Assembly (NCBI RefSeq): GCF_000425585.1
Contig: NZ_KE384399.1
Span: forward strand, 62,001 to 126,000
Source: Terrimonas ferruginea DSM 30193
Lineage (GTDB): Bacteria; Bacteroidota; Bacteroidia; Chitinophagales; Chitinophagaceae
DNA: 64,000 bases
Direction: 5' to 3'
Shown here: positions 52,839 to 61,295 of the stretch, one piece after another
Layout of the letters: every line of letters starts with the position of its first letter
Position numbering within the stretch: position 1 is the first letter of the stretch
The notes under the pieces: model-generated
What the model was told of the DNA's origin: nothing
Seen by the model: the letters and a program-made list of their open reading frames with translations, nothing else
The model's database searches: none
Program-made: the position numbers and the translations under genes

Positions 52839-53363
52839 ATGGCTCAAGTACTGAATGCACGAGAAAGAAATCACGCCTTCTGGAAATTCCTCGCCTTCTT
52901 TTTACTGGCTGTGCTGATGATTGTCGGTGCGGTATATTTTGATACACGCATTCCGCATAAGGATAATGAAATGCTTCGCGAAGAAGTAGGCCGCTACCGT
53001 ACGCAGGCGCAGGCACAGGAAAAATTTGTCAAGAACATGGACGATGCCAAAGTGATGATCGATTCGTTGAAGAAGCCCGGCACCAACCTGGTGTACCTCA
53101 ACCAGCAGATAGCGGCCAAAATACGCGAGCTGTCCGATCTTCAATACAAAGACAGCAGTATGTATGCCCGGTTGAATAAAGATGTGATCGATGTATTTCT
53201 TCGTTACCAGGAGGCGGTGAATCAAACCGTGTCGATGGGCAACGTGCCGCAGGAGCTGAACGAGTACAAAACGAAGTATGCCGAAACGCAGCGTGACCTG
53301 CAGAATGCATTAAGAGACCTGGATATGTGCCGCAGAGCGAATAATGCCGCTACGGATTTTTAG
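52839..53363 (+). CDS. tssO: T6SSiii envelope protein TssO
   Basis: 174 aa with one N-terminal transmembrane helix (FWKFLAFFLLAVLMIVGAVY) and a long periplasmic coiled coil (EMLREEVGRYRTQAQAQEKF onwards). This architecture and its place after tssK match TssO of subtype iii. Its end overlaps the antisense NlpC/P60 gene by 14 nt. Confidence 0.82.
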   Translation: MAQVLNARERNHAFWKFLAFFLLAVLMIVGAVYFDTRIPHKDNEMLREEVGRYRTQAQAQEKFVKNMDDAKVMIDSLKKPGTNLVYLNQQIAAKIRELSDLQYKDSSMYARLNKDVIDVFLRYQEAVNQTVSMGNVPQELNEYKTKYAETQRDLQNALRDLDMCRRANNAATDF

Positions 53364-53985
53364 CGGTGGCATGGTTGGGAGGCGTTTTGAGTTTTACTCT
53401 TCCCGCCGCCACATATTTAGATTTCCAGTAAGGTTCATCCAAATTGGCAATGCTTACACCATAAGTGGAGGAAGAATTGACGAACCGCCGGTTGCCGAGA
53501 TAAAGTCCGACATGTGAAATCACTTTGCCTTTCATGGTGCGGAAGAAAACGAGATCGCCTTCCGCTAAATAGTGACGGCTGCCGAAAGGTTCTATATTAT
53601 CGGTGAAAAATTGTTGAACAGAGGTGCGTGGAATTTCGATGGCATATACATCTGAGAGAAGGCGCTGGATGAAAGCGGAACAGTCGATGCCTTTTTTAGT
53701 AGTGCCGCCCCAGAGATACGGCGTATGCAGCCAATAGTCGATGAAGCGGTAGAGTTTGAGATTGAGTGCGCTGTCCGGTGGTGTTTTGAGATAACCCGAA
53801 TACTTCGCCTGGATGGCCTGGTCTTCGGCAGACAACACCGCCTTGGGCTCCGGTACCGCCGCATAAAGCGTGTCTTCTGTTTTGATGATAATGGTACTGT
53901 AATCCTTCTGCGCTTTGCGCGATGAATGGCAGGAAAATTGAGTGAAGGCCACGAGGCTGAGAACGATAAGAGTAATGGTTCGCAT
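53350..53985 (-). CDS. NlpC/P60 family lipoprotein inside the T6SS locus
   Basis: 211 aa from the ATG at 53985 (MRTITLIVLSL). The lipobox is TQFSC (Cys19). The NlpC/P60 peptidase domain has catalytic Cys102 in GIDCSAF and His158 in VISHVG. Such enzymes cut cell-wall stem peptides, here from the outer membrane or periplasm. It is encoded on the opposite strand between tssO and tssP. A cell-wall opening role for T6SS assembly is inferred, as for TagX-like enzymes elsewhere. Its N-terminus is unusually far from the next gene (101 nt). Confidence 0.87.
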   Translation of the reverse strand: MRTITLIVLSLVAFTQFSCHSSRKAQKDYSTIIIKTEDTLYAAVPEPKAVLSAEDQAIQAKYSGYLKTPPDSALNLKLYRFIDYWLHTPYLWGGTTKKGIDCSAFIQRLLSDVYAIEIPRTSVQQFFTDNIEPFGSRHYLAEGDLVFFRTMKGKVISHVGLYLGNRRFVNSSSTYGVSIANLDEPYWKSKYVAAGRVKLKTPPNHATAKNP

Positions 53986-54086
53986 GAGAGGTTGTTTGAT
54001 AGTTACCACGTTCATTATAAAACCGTAGCGGGTTTCCCGAAACCAATAACATACCAAATTTACGAATTGCTGTTAAATCTGATTTT

Positions 54087-55136
54087 ATGCCTAAAAGAAA
54101 ATTAACAGGATCCTACCTCGACGAAAAAGTTGTGTTGTCGATGATCGCCGTGGCCGTCGTATCCTTTTTTGTTATGGCATATAAATTCAAGACGCACAAG
54201 CCTTGCGGCGATTTTACCATCAACAGTTATGCGTTGCATTATCACGCAGGCGAAGTGGTTCGTTTTGAAACGACCAGTAAGAATTTCTCCCGCTGGCGTT
54301 GGAATTTCGGTGACGACCAAAGTAATGAAACAACAGTCGGTTCGGTAGCGCATGCCTATGATGTGCCCGGCGAATACACGGTGACAGTAACCGTTGACGG
54401 CGGTTGTACCGAATACAGAACGGTGCTGATATCGCCGGCTCCCGTGGTAAAAGACCCTTTGCTGACACCGAAGATCCTCTGTCCCCAATCTGCTGAAGTG
54501 GGCAAGCCTGTTGTGTTTTCCGACAGCACCGTTGGTGCAGGTCAGTGGGAATGGCGCTTTGGTGAAACGGCCACCATCGATGCCACCAGCCGGTCAGCCT
54601 CTTATGTATATACTTCCCCCGGATTGAAAACCGTTTCGCTGATCGTGAATAACGATCCGCGACAGACCGCTATCTGCAAGATTGTAGTGAACACGCCCGC
54701 GCCGGATCCATTACCCAAACAGGCACCGAAGCCATCGGGTGGAGGAGGGGTGATCATCGTTCCAGCCAAACCCAGTACCAGTCCGTTGAATGAACAGTTG
54801 CCCACTACTTCGCAACCCGCAGCGCCGCCCCAGATCGTGCGCGCCCCGGATATCTCACGCGAACAATTTGAAACGGAATTGAAAGCGGTGGCGAACGGCT
54901 ACAAGAACGCCGAAAGCTTTGCCAAATACCTCTGCGACAACCTCAATATACAAGTGAGTCTCAACGGCTCCGAAGTCACTTTCACCGAATTATGTAACAA
55001 GATCGCATCATTGAAAAGCTCCAAGAAGATCAAGCGGTTAAATGTACAACTGGTGAAAAACGAGCGCTCCAACTGCATTGTGGCGCTTGTCGTAAACCTC
55101 AAAAAGCGCGAGAACCTGCTTGAAAAAGTGTTTTAG
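54087..55136 (+). CDS. tssP: T6SSiii PKD-domain protein TssP-like
   Basis: 349 aa. One N-terminal helix (about 16-32) is followed by two PKD-like beta-sandwich domains (42-115, with WRWNFGDDQ, and 128-205, with WEWRFGETA), a Pro-rich linker (206-250) and a C-terminal domain (255-349). PKD domains next to a membrane helix occur in the T6SSiii protein TssP, and the position before tssB agrees. The family is poorly defined, so TssP is a likely but not firm name. Confidence 0.7.
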   Translation: MPKRKLTGSYLDEKVVLSMIAVAVVSFFVMAYKFKTHKPCGDFTINSYALHYHAGEVVRFETTSKNFSRWRWNFGDDQSNETTVGSVAHAYDVPGEYTVTVTVDGGCTEYRTVLISPAPVVKDPLLTPKILCPQSAEVGKPVVFSDSTVGAGQWEWRFGETATIDATSRSASYVYTSPGLKTVSLIVNNDPRQTAICKIVVNTPAPDPLPKQAPKPSGGGGVIIVPAKPSTSPLNEQLPTTSQPAAPPQIVRAPDISREQFETELKAVANGYKNAESFAKYLCDNLNIQVSLNGSEVTFTELCNKIASLKSSKKIKRLNVQLVKNERSNCIVALVVNLKKRENLLEKVF

Positions 55137-55345
55137 AACATTTTGATTATTATCGGGAAAAACCCTCAATTATTGTTTGTGGCATAATTCCTGTTTGGCA
55201 ATTGGCGAGTTAAACCTCATTCATATTCAGAAGCTTGACTATATATGAACGACAAGTTTCCGTCAACAAAATTTTTTTGTTGCTATAGCTAGTTCGTTTA
55301 TCTTGTATACACAAGCTACTCTTTATAAAACCAACGCTAAAGAGC
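55137..55345. other. Intergenic region before tssB with dyads
   Basis: 209 nt, AT-rich. It has CAACAAAA/TTTTGTTG (55264-55282), palindrome GCTATAGC (55282-55289) and CTTGTATACACAAG (55302-55315), probable operator or structure elements before the sheath genes. No clean TAnnTTTG; TATCTTGT at 55300-55307 is one mismatch away. Confidence 0.5.
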
Positions 55346-55795
55346 ATGCCACAGCTTGAATCATATGGAATCGACGGCCATGATTTCTTCGAATCACCGT
55401 ATGAAAAAGTTGTGGAGATCCCTTTTAACCGCGTTTTATTTACCGGTAAGTTTACCGATGTAAATCCCACCAAACCGGAGCTCGCACAGGAGGTGCGCTC
55501 CCTTTCTCAGTTGTTTGAATATTATAAACCCGTTGTAAAGGTTCCTTTCCGCAATGCGGCAGGAAAGACTGTCACTGAATCATTCCGGTTTCATTCGATC
55601 GATGATTTTGCCGTACGGGCAATGGAAGGTCAGAGTAATTATATCAGTGCATTGGAAACGAAACGGGCGCAGCAACAGAAAATGATACGTCAGCTTCGTT
55701 CCAATACACAACTGCAACAGGTACTCAACGATCCGGAGCAGTGGGAAGCGCTCCGCGAGAAATTGTTGTCGTTGTCTAAGAAAATGAAACGCTGA
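55346..55795 (+). CDS. tssB: T6SS sheath small subunit TssB
   Basis: 149 aa. It has the sheath start (MPQLESYGIDGHDFFESPYE), then VEIPFNRVLFTGKFTDVNPT, SFRFHSIDDFAVRAMEGQ and a C-terminal helix. TssB and TssC form the contractile sheath. It is 15 nt upstream of tssC. Confidence 0.9.
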   Translation: MPQLESYGIDGHDFFESPYEKVVEIPFNRVLFTGKFTDVNPTKPELAQEVRSLSQLFEYYKPVVKVPFRNAAGKTVTESFRFHSIDDFAVRAMEGQSNYISALETKRAQQQKMIRQLRSNTQLQQVLNDPEQWEALREKLLSLSKKMKR

Positions 55796-55810
55796 GCATT
55801 ATATATTAAT

Positions 55811-57136
55811 ATGCAATCAACAGCAACCTATACTGACACCATCGGCGATCAACTGCAGTCACTGCTGCAGACACTCTTCAATGATGTGAGTATCTTTTTA
55901 ACGGAAGATCCGGTAACAGGTGAACTGTCTTGCGTATCTGAAGAAAAGGATAGCGCTGCCGCGCAGGAACAACAATCAGCGATACAATTATGGACGGCAT
56001 TGCTGCAGGAAAAAGGCACTGTAGAACAACTGATCGGCTATTGCCACGAAGAGCTTTATGCTACAGAACAGGCACTGACACTGGCCCGCAAACAATTGCT
56101 CGACGCGGTGAGGCCAATTGAAACAGGCTACCGCAGTGCGGCCATGTTTTTTGAAAATGCCGGTGAACAGGAAGTTACACATGCAGTTTTTCTGAATGCT
56201 TCGCTGGAGCAGTTAGCTGATGCAGACAATGTTTCGTTTTTACAGGCCGTAAGCAAAGAGTTCATTGATAAATATGACCGTCTCGATCTGAGTGATAATT
56301 ATAGCATGCTGGTGATACCCGGCTACCTGGGAAGTACCGCGGCTGTCGATCGCTGGGCGAAAGTGGCACATGGCAGCAAGGTGATGCTGATCACAGATTT
56401 TGCCAACCTGGATAAGCCGGATGACGTGATGGAATTGTTTGACGAAGCCGGACTCACAGGCCCGGATGTCTTCCGGTCGAATGTGATCATGACCTGCAAC
56501 TGGCTGGTAGGCCGCGGGCGATATACTATATATGGAGAAGAAGAACATTTATACATACCACCTTCGGCGGCACTGGCCGGAAGGCTTTACAAAACGGTAA
56601 TGTCGCAGGTAGTAGCCGGCCGGCGTTTTGGCATCATTCATGACGCACGGGGCGTTAGGTTTCCCTTGCGGAAAGAAGAAGTAGCCGGACTGGAAAAGCT
56701 GGGATTGATACCGATGGTAAAAGAACAGAACCAGATCATTGCATTCTCGGCGCGTACCTTGTTTACAGGAGAAAACCTTGGACTGCAAACCTACTCAGTG
56801 GTGCGTGTATTTGATTATGTGATTAAAGTATTGATGGATTATTTAAATCGTAAGTCCTTCGAAAACTTTAACTCACGCACGAGAAAGGAACTGAATGCCG
56901 AGATCGTTCGTTTCCTGGATAACGTAACGGGGGCAGGCAAGCTCATTGAGAATTTTTCGATCAGAAGATTTGAACAGGATCCGGCAAGAAAGGACAGGGT
57001 GTACCTGGATATTCATCTAACACCTTATTTTCCTGCCAAAACATTTTTGCTCAAACTGGAAGGACATAAAGAGAAAGAAAGTCAGGAAAAAACGGATTGG
57101 ACATCAAGATATCAACAGGAAGCAGCGTTTGCGTAA
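55811..57136 (+). CDS. tssC: T6SS sheath large subunit TssC
   Basis: 441 aa, DUF5458-type in Bacteroidota. Motifs include NASLEQLADADNVSFLQAVS, YSMLVIPGYLGSTAAVDRWA, and near the C-terminus KSFENFNSRTRKELNAEIVR with YLDIHLTPYFPAKTFLLKL. It forms sheath strands with TssB. A 13-unit heptamer array starts about 20 nt after its stop. Confidence 0.9.
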   Translation: MQSTATYTDTIGDQLQSLLQTLFNDVSIFLTEDPVTGELSCVSEEKDSAAAQEQQSAIQLWTALLQEKGTVEQLIGYCHEELYATEQALTLARKQLLDAVRPIETGYRSAAMFFENAGEQEVTHAVFLNASLEQLADADNVSFLQAVSKEFIDKYDRLDLSDNYSMLVIPGYLGSTAAVDRWAKVAHGSKVMLITDFANLDKPDDVMELFDEAGLTGPDVFRSNVIMTCNWLVGRGRYTIYGEEEHLYIPPSAALAGRLYKTVMSQVVAGRRFGIIHDARGVRFPLRKEEVAGLEKLGLIPMVKEQNQIIAFSARTLFTGENLGLQTYSVVRVFDYVIKVLMDYLNRKSFENFNSRTRKELNAEIVRFLDNVTGAGKLIENFSIRRFEQDPARKDRVYLDIHLTPYFPAKTFLLKLEGHKEKESQEKTDWTSRYQQEAAFA

Positions 57137-57156
57137 AGCCGGCGATCACAGGCGGG

Positions 57157-57247
57157 TAGTAAGTAGTAAGTAGTAAGTAGTAAGTAGTAAGTAGTAAGTG
57201 AATACAGAAGTATTGACGATTGACGATTCACTATTCACTATTCACCC
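57157..57247. repeat. Heptamer array, 13 units, between tssC and hcp1
   Basis: Six TAGTAAG units, then TGAATAC, AGAAGTA, TTGACGA twice, TTCACTA twice and TTCACCC, all in one register. Motif type changes without a break in the 7-bp period. Confidence 0.9.
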
Positions 57248-57318
57248 GCTTCACAACCATGTTTTTATTTTTTATTGGTCTTTATACCATTTATTTTTTA
57301 ACCTTAAATCTCACATTT

Positions 57319-57711
57319 ATGTCATTCAAAGCAAAACTGAAAGTGGCGGGAGCCGAAGTAAACGTGCTTAACTGTCACTATGCAATGAAACAGGAAACCG
57401 ACGCAACAGGTCGTCCTTCTTCTATCACAAGAGGCGGTAAGATCACCCTGACCGTAGAGTCTACCGGTGATACAAAGTTCTTCGAGTGGATGTGTAACAA
57501 CTTCGAAAGAAAGGACGGATCGATCGTATTCTACAAAAGAGATTCTGAAGCTACCATGAAGGAGCTGAAGTTCACGGAAGGATACCTGATCGAGTACCGC
57601 GAAAATTATGACGCGGGTGGTGCTAATCCCATCACAGAGACATTCACCATCAGTGCCCGTGAAATGTCAGCAGGCAACGGTTCTCACGCCAACGAATGGG
57701 TGAAGAACTAA
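57319..57711 (+). CDS. tssD: T6SS tube protein Hcp (TssD), first copy
   Basis: 130 aa from the ATG at 57319 (MSFKAKLKVAG); upstream in-frame codons are array and AT-rich spacer. It is the Bacteroidota Hcp type (TssD), with TGRPSSITRGGKITLTVEST and a C-terminal FTISAREMSAG. Hcp stacks into the inner tube and may carry cargo. A terminator between it and the second copy suggests it is made in excess. Confidence 0.93.
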   Translation: MSFKAKLKVAGAEVNVLNCHYAMKQETDATGRPSSITRGGKITLTVESTGDTKFFEWMCNNFERKDGSIVFYKRDSEATMKELKFTEGYLIEYRENYDAGGANPITETFTISAREMSAGNGSHANEWVKN

Positions 57712-57726
57712 TAAGCGCTTTTTATG

Positions 57727-57757
57727 CAACAGGCAGTTTTTAACTGCCTGTTGTTTT
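57727..57757 (+). terminator. Hairpin between the two hcp genes
   Basis: Perfect 12-bp stem (57727-57738 with 57742-57753), 3-nt TTT loop, followed by four T. It may attenuate transcription into hcp2. Confidence 0.8.
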
Positions 57758-57813
57758 CCACTCAACCATTCCAAGCGGCCGTCTTCCGGCCGGAATTTTT
57801 AAAGCATTGGTGT

Positions 57814-58203
57814 ATGTCATTTATTGCAAAACTTACGATCGACGGGGAGGACAGCAATGTGCTCTATTGCAATTTCCGGTTTACACAGGTAACCGATGCA
57901 ACAGGCCGGCCCTCATCCAAACCTCAGGGAGGTTCTATTGCACTCACCGTGGAAAGCACCGGCAAAGCTGATCTCTTCGATTGGATGATCAGTCCCACGC
58001 AGACAAAAAGTGGTATCATCACTTTTTACCGGCGTGATACGATGAGCAAACTTAAAACGCTCAATTTCTCCGACGCTCATTGCGTCGATTACCAGGAAGA
58101 ATACCGCCACGACGGACAGTTTCCCATGCAGGTAACGGTATTGCTCAGCGCAAAAGAACTGAAGCTGAACGATTCCAGTTTCAAGAACAACTGGCCGGGT
58201 TGA
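57814..58203 (+). CDS. T6SS tube protein Hcp (TssD), second copy
   Basis: 129 aa from the ATG at 57814 (MSFIAKLTIDGEDSNV). It is similar to the first Hcp in the core (TDATGRPSS and ITLTVEST/IALTVEST) but divergent elsewhere. An in-frame ATG at 57724 would add 30 residues that overlap the terminator. It may be an alternative tube protein, or one tied to cargo encoded next, since the candidate phospholipase gene follows after 32 nt. Confidence 0.9.
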   Translation: MSFIAKLTIDGEDSNVLYCNFRFTQVTDATGRPSSKPQGGSIALTVESTGKADLFDWMISPTQTKSGIITFYRRDTMSKLKTLNFSDAHCVDYQEEYRHDGQFPMQVTVLLSAKELKLNDSSFKNNWPG

Positions 58204-58235
58204 TTTTTATCTCCCTTCGATAAACGCAAGTCACA

Positions 58236-59402
58236 ATGGAAGAATCAGGTCACTACTACACCGTCTACTACACTTCACTGGCCGCAGGCTTCGACGAGAA
58301 GCTCGCTTACCGCCATGCTGTGCTGGCCCAGATGCCCGATGAGGTAGCCTGGTTCGATGCCGCGCATATTCATATACTTTATTGCAAAACACCTGCCAGC
58401 CGGGCCTTGTCTTCTACGCAGTCTTCCGCCTCAGGCGGTGGCCAATCGATATGGGAACGCTCGCGCAATTTTGTATCCGATCAGATCGACCGCGTAACGA
58501 AACCCGTACGCGAGGGCCTGAACGACAGGGAAACAAATCTCGGCGGCGCCAGCCAATCGATCCCCAATGACTGGCGGCATTCGGTTGAATACAACCTGCA
58601 CGCACTTGCACCCAACAATGCAAGCAACCTTGTACGCAGCTCTGATTTCCAACGGAAAAAAACAACAGAACAACTCGATGCAGAACATCCCGCTTCATTG
58701 AAGTTTGGTATGTTGCTGCACAGGCTTGGCGATTCCTACTCGCACAGCCGTATCGAGAACTCAAAAGAAATGTATACCGTCAGTACGCGCGATACACGTT
58801 GGGATTGTGTGCCGGTAAAAGGTTTAAAAGATGACAACCTCGGACACGGTACGCACCTGACTTTTCCCGACAATCCGCTACTGCGCCAGGGAATTTTTTT
58901 TCTGTATCTTTTTAACCTGTATGAAGTGATGCAGCGGAAAGTGCGGCAATATCCCAATCTCCGCCGCAATCCCGCTACCACGCTGAGTTTTGAAGCACTC
59001 AAAGCGCGTTACCAGAAAATGTTCAACGACACACTCTTTTCGCCATCCAGCTACTTCAAAGACCCTTCTTTGAAAGAACAACTGATGGAAGCCATCCGCC
59101 GCGATTGTCAATCCACACTGGGTGTGCAAATGGAAAGCTACCGGCCTGAACGTTTTCAGACACAAACATTACAACAGTTCCTCGATCAGCATCGCGAACT
59201 CAACGATCTGAATATCGGCGAACAGAAACTGAAATCAACCCTGGAGTCCATGCGGCCGGAACTGACTCATGCAGATCAGATGACAGAGTTCTTCCAGTCG
59301 ATGACACCCGATCAGCTCAAAGCCTGGCAACAGGCAGAGGCTGCAAAAGCAGGCATTAATTTGAATAACATAAACATGAATAACCTGTGGCCGGGCCGGT
59401 AG
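58236..59402 (+). CDS. Candidate T6SS effector, zinc-dependent phospholipase C-like fold
   Basis: 388 aa. It starts GHYYTVYYTSLAAGF (5-19), close to the opening of DUF6765-type proteins, which have the S1/P1 or zinc-phospholipase C fold. Many His and Asp residues fit a trinuclear zinc site: DAAH (41-44), LLHRLGDSYSH (His162, Asp166, His170) and GHGTHLTFPD (His204, His207). No signal peptide, as expected for T6SS cargo. A Gln/Leu-rich helical tail (about 285-388) may serve for loading. It lies between hcp2 and vgrG. The fold assignment is tentative; another zinc hydrolase is possible. Confidence 0.5.
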   Translation: MEESGHYYTVYYTSLAAGFDEKLAYRHAVLAQMPDEVAWFDAAHIHILYCKTPASRALSSTQSSASGGGQSIWERSRNFVSDQIDRVTKPVREGLNDRETNLGGASQSIPNDWRHSVEYNLHALAPNNASNLVRSSDFQRKKTTEQLDAEHPASLKFGMLLHRLGDSYSHSRIENSKEMYTVSTRDTRWDCVPVKGLKDDNLGHGTHLTFPDNPLLRQGIFFLYLFNLYEVMQRKVRQYPNLRRNPATTLSFEALKARYQKMFNDTLFSPSSYFKDPSLKEQLMEAIRRDCQSTLGVQMESYRPERFQTQTLQQFLDQHRELNDLNIGEQKLKSTLESMRPELTHADQMTEFFQSMTPDQLKAWQQAEAAKAGINLNNINMNNLWPGR

Positions 59403-59495
59403 CATCCGGACATTGCCTATGATATAATTGTTGGCAAAAACCTGCTACCAGCCTCCCGGGTATATATTTTAAAACCATAAACGATACATTTTTTT

Positions 59496-61289
59496 ATGGC
59501 GCAGCTCGTAGATAGCACAATCAGCATCAACGGAACTCCGATCAGCCAGTTCTCGTCTTTTACCCTGTCACAGGGTATATTTGAACACCACACATTCAGA
59601 CTGATCTGCCCTGCCGAATCCGTTGACGGCACTTCCGGCGTATTCACTTCTTCGCGCGATATGATGGGCGCTACGCTCACCGCGCAGATCAAAGCCGACG
59701 ATCTCTCCGGTGCACAACTCAAATTCTCCGGTGTCGTTACCCAGGTGGAAACGGCCCGCTTCGGCAGTTATCATGGTGATGTGGTGATCTCCGGATTCAG
59801 TCCCACCATTGTACTCGACAGCGGCCCGCATTGCAAAAGCTGGGAAAAGAAAGCCGTTAAAAATATCGCGCAGGATGTGCTGAAGTTTTTTCCGCAAAAC
59901 CTGCTCAATCCCAAAGTAGCACCGCTGTACCCCGAAACATTGGCCTATACCGTGCAATACAAGGAAACTGCCTGGCAGTTTCTGCAACGTCTTTGCGCTA
60001 CCTATGGTGAGTGGTTTTTTTACGATGGACAAAAACTGATCGTTGGCCCGCCCGCCGCTTCCGAAAAAGCTTCGCTGGTTTTCGGCAGCAACCTCAGCCG
60101 TTTCAACATGGCGTTGCAGGTGCGCCCCGCTGATATGCAGATGATGGCCTGGGATTACATGAACAGTGAAGTATATACGAGTTCGCCCGATGGTATCGAG
60201 AACAAAGCCGGTCTTAATGATCTTGGCAAACACGTACTGCAGGCAAGCCGTACTGTGTACGGTTCTCAACCCAAATCATGGAACAATCATTTCCTTACCA
60301 ATAAAAAACAACTGGACGATGTAGTGAACATCCGTTCAGCCATGCGCAGCAGCAGCCATGTACGTTTCAATGGCAACAGCGGTCATCCCGGTGTGGCATT
60401 GGGCGGACAGGTGGAAGTATCGGGCAACAATGCCTTCGATGCCAGCTCGGAAGCCTACGGTGAGTTTACCGTCATTGCGGCCAATCACTTTGTGGATGGC
60501 CAGGGCAATTACAACAATGATTTTGTAGCCATACCGGCAAGCATCAAACTGCCGCCGGTATCGCCTTTCCCCGAACCACATTGCGAAACACAAAGCGCGA
60601 TCGTTACCGACAACAACGATCCGCGCGGCATCGGACGTGTGCGTGTTAAATATCACTGGATGAACGGCGCGGAGAAAAGTCCCTGGATCCGCGTGACCAC
60701 GCCGCATGCCGGCGGTGGTAAAGGGATGTATTTCATTCCCGAAGTAGGTGAGGAGATTATCTCCGGTTTTGAAGGCGACAGTGCCATCAAACCTTATGTG
60801 GTGGGTGCGGTCTATCACAGCAAAGCCAACAATGCTTTTGGTAATGCCGGCAACGATGTAAAAGCATTGCAAAGCCGCAGCGGAAACAAAGTAGTGTTGA
60901 ACGATAAAGACGGTAGCGTGTTCATCGAAGATCAGAATGGCAACAACATTCTGATCGACGGTAAGGGCAACCTGAATGTGTTCAGTAAGGAAACGATGAC
61001 ATTCACCTGCGGTGAAGATGGGCTGAGCGTTATTACCATGAAGAAAGACGGCACTATCGACATCATGGGTAAAAATGTGACGATCGTGGGTACCGAGTCG
61101 GTTACCGCCGCTTCCGGTTCTGAAAGTTCGAACTCCGGCTTCACCGTGGTGCCCGATTCCGTGGATGTACTCGGTAAGCAATCCGTCAACATTATGGGGG
61201 AAACAGAAACCAATGTTACCGGCGGCACCATCACAGTGGCGGCATCCGGCGACACCAACGTACAAGGTGCCAAGGTTAATATCAACTGA
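59496..61289 (+). CDS. vgrG: T6SS spike protein VgrG (TssI)
   Basis: 597 aa. The gp27-like N-terminal part includes YKETAWQFLQRLCATYGEWF. The gp5-like OB domain starts near 365 with AIVTDNNDPRGIGRVRVKYHW and PWIRVTTPHAGGGKGMYFIP, and the C-terminal needle (about 455-597) has repeating beta strands (NGNNILIDGKGN). There is no extra effector domain. VgrG tips the Hcp tube; the TPR gene follows after 6 nt. Confidence 0.95.
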   Translation: MAQLVDSTISINGTPISQFSSFTLSQGIFEHHTFRLICPAESVDGTSGVFTSSRDMMGATLTAQIKADDLSGAQLKFSGVVTQVETARFGSYHGDVVISGFSPTIVLDSGPHCKSWEKKAVKNIAQDVLKFFPQNLLNPKVAPLYPETLAYTVQYKETAWQFLQRLCATYGEWFFYDGQKLIVGPPAASEKASLVFGSNLSRFNMALQVRPADMQMMAWDYMNSEVYTSSPDGIENKAGLNDLGKHVLQASRTVYGSQPKSWNNHFLTNKKQLDDVVNIRSAMRSSSHVRFNGNSGHPGVALGGQVEVSGNNAFDASSEAYGEFTVIAANHFVDGQGNYNNDFVAIPASIKLPPVSPFPEPHCETQSAIVTDNNDPRGIGRVRVKYHWMNGAEKSPWIRVTTPHAGGGKGMYFIPEVGEEIISGFEGDSAIKPYVVGAVYHSKANNAFGNAGNDVKALQSRSGNKVVLNDKDGSVFIEDQNGNNILIDGKGNLNVFSKETMTFTCGEDGLSVITMKKDGTIDIMGKNVTIVGTESVTAASGSESSNSGFTVVPDSVDVLGKQSVNIMGETETNVTGGTITVAASGDTNVQGAKVNIN

Positions 61290-61295
61290 TGATCC

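Noticed and set aside
55175-55200. Sigma-54 promoter (TGGCAT then CTGTT) before tssB
   Set aside because: The -12 element has GT where GC is required at the 10-nt spacing, and no enhancer-binding protein gene is in the window.
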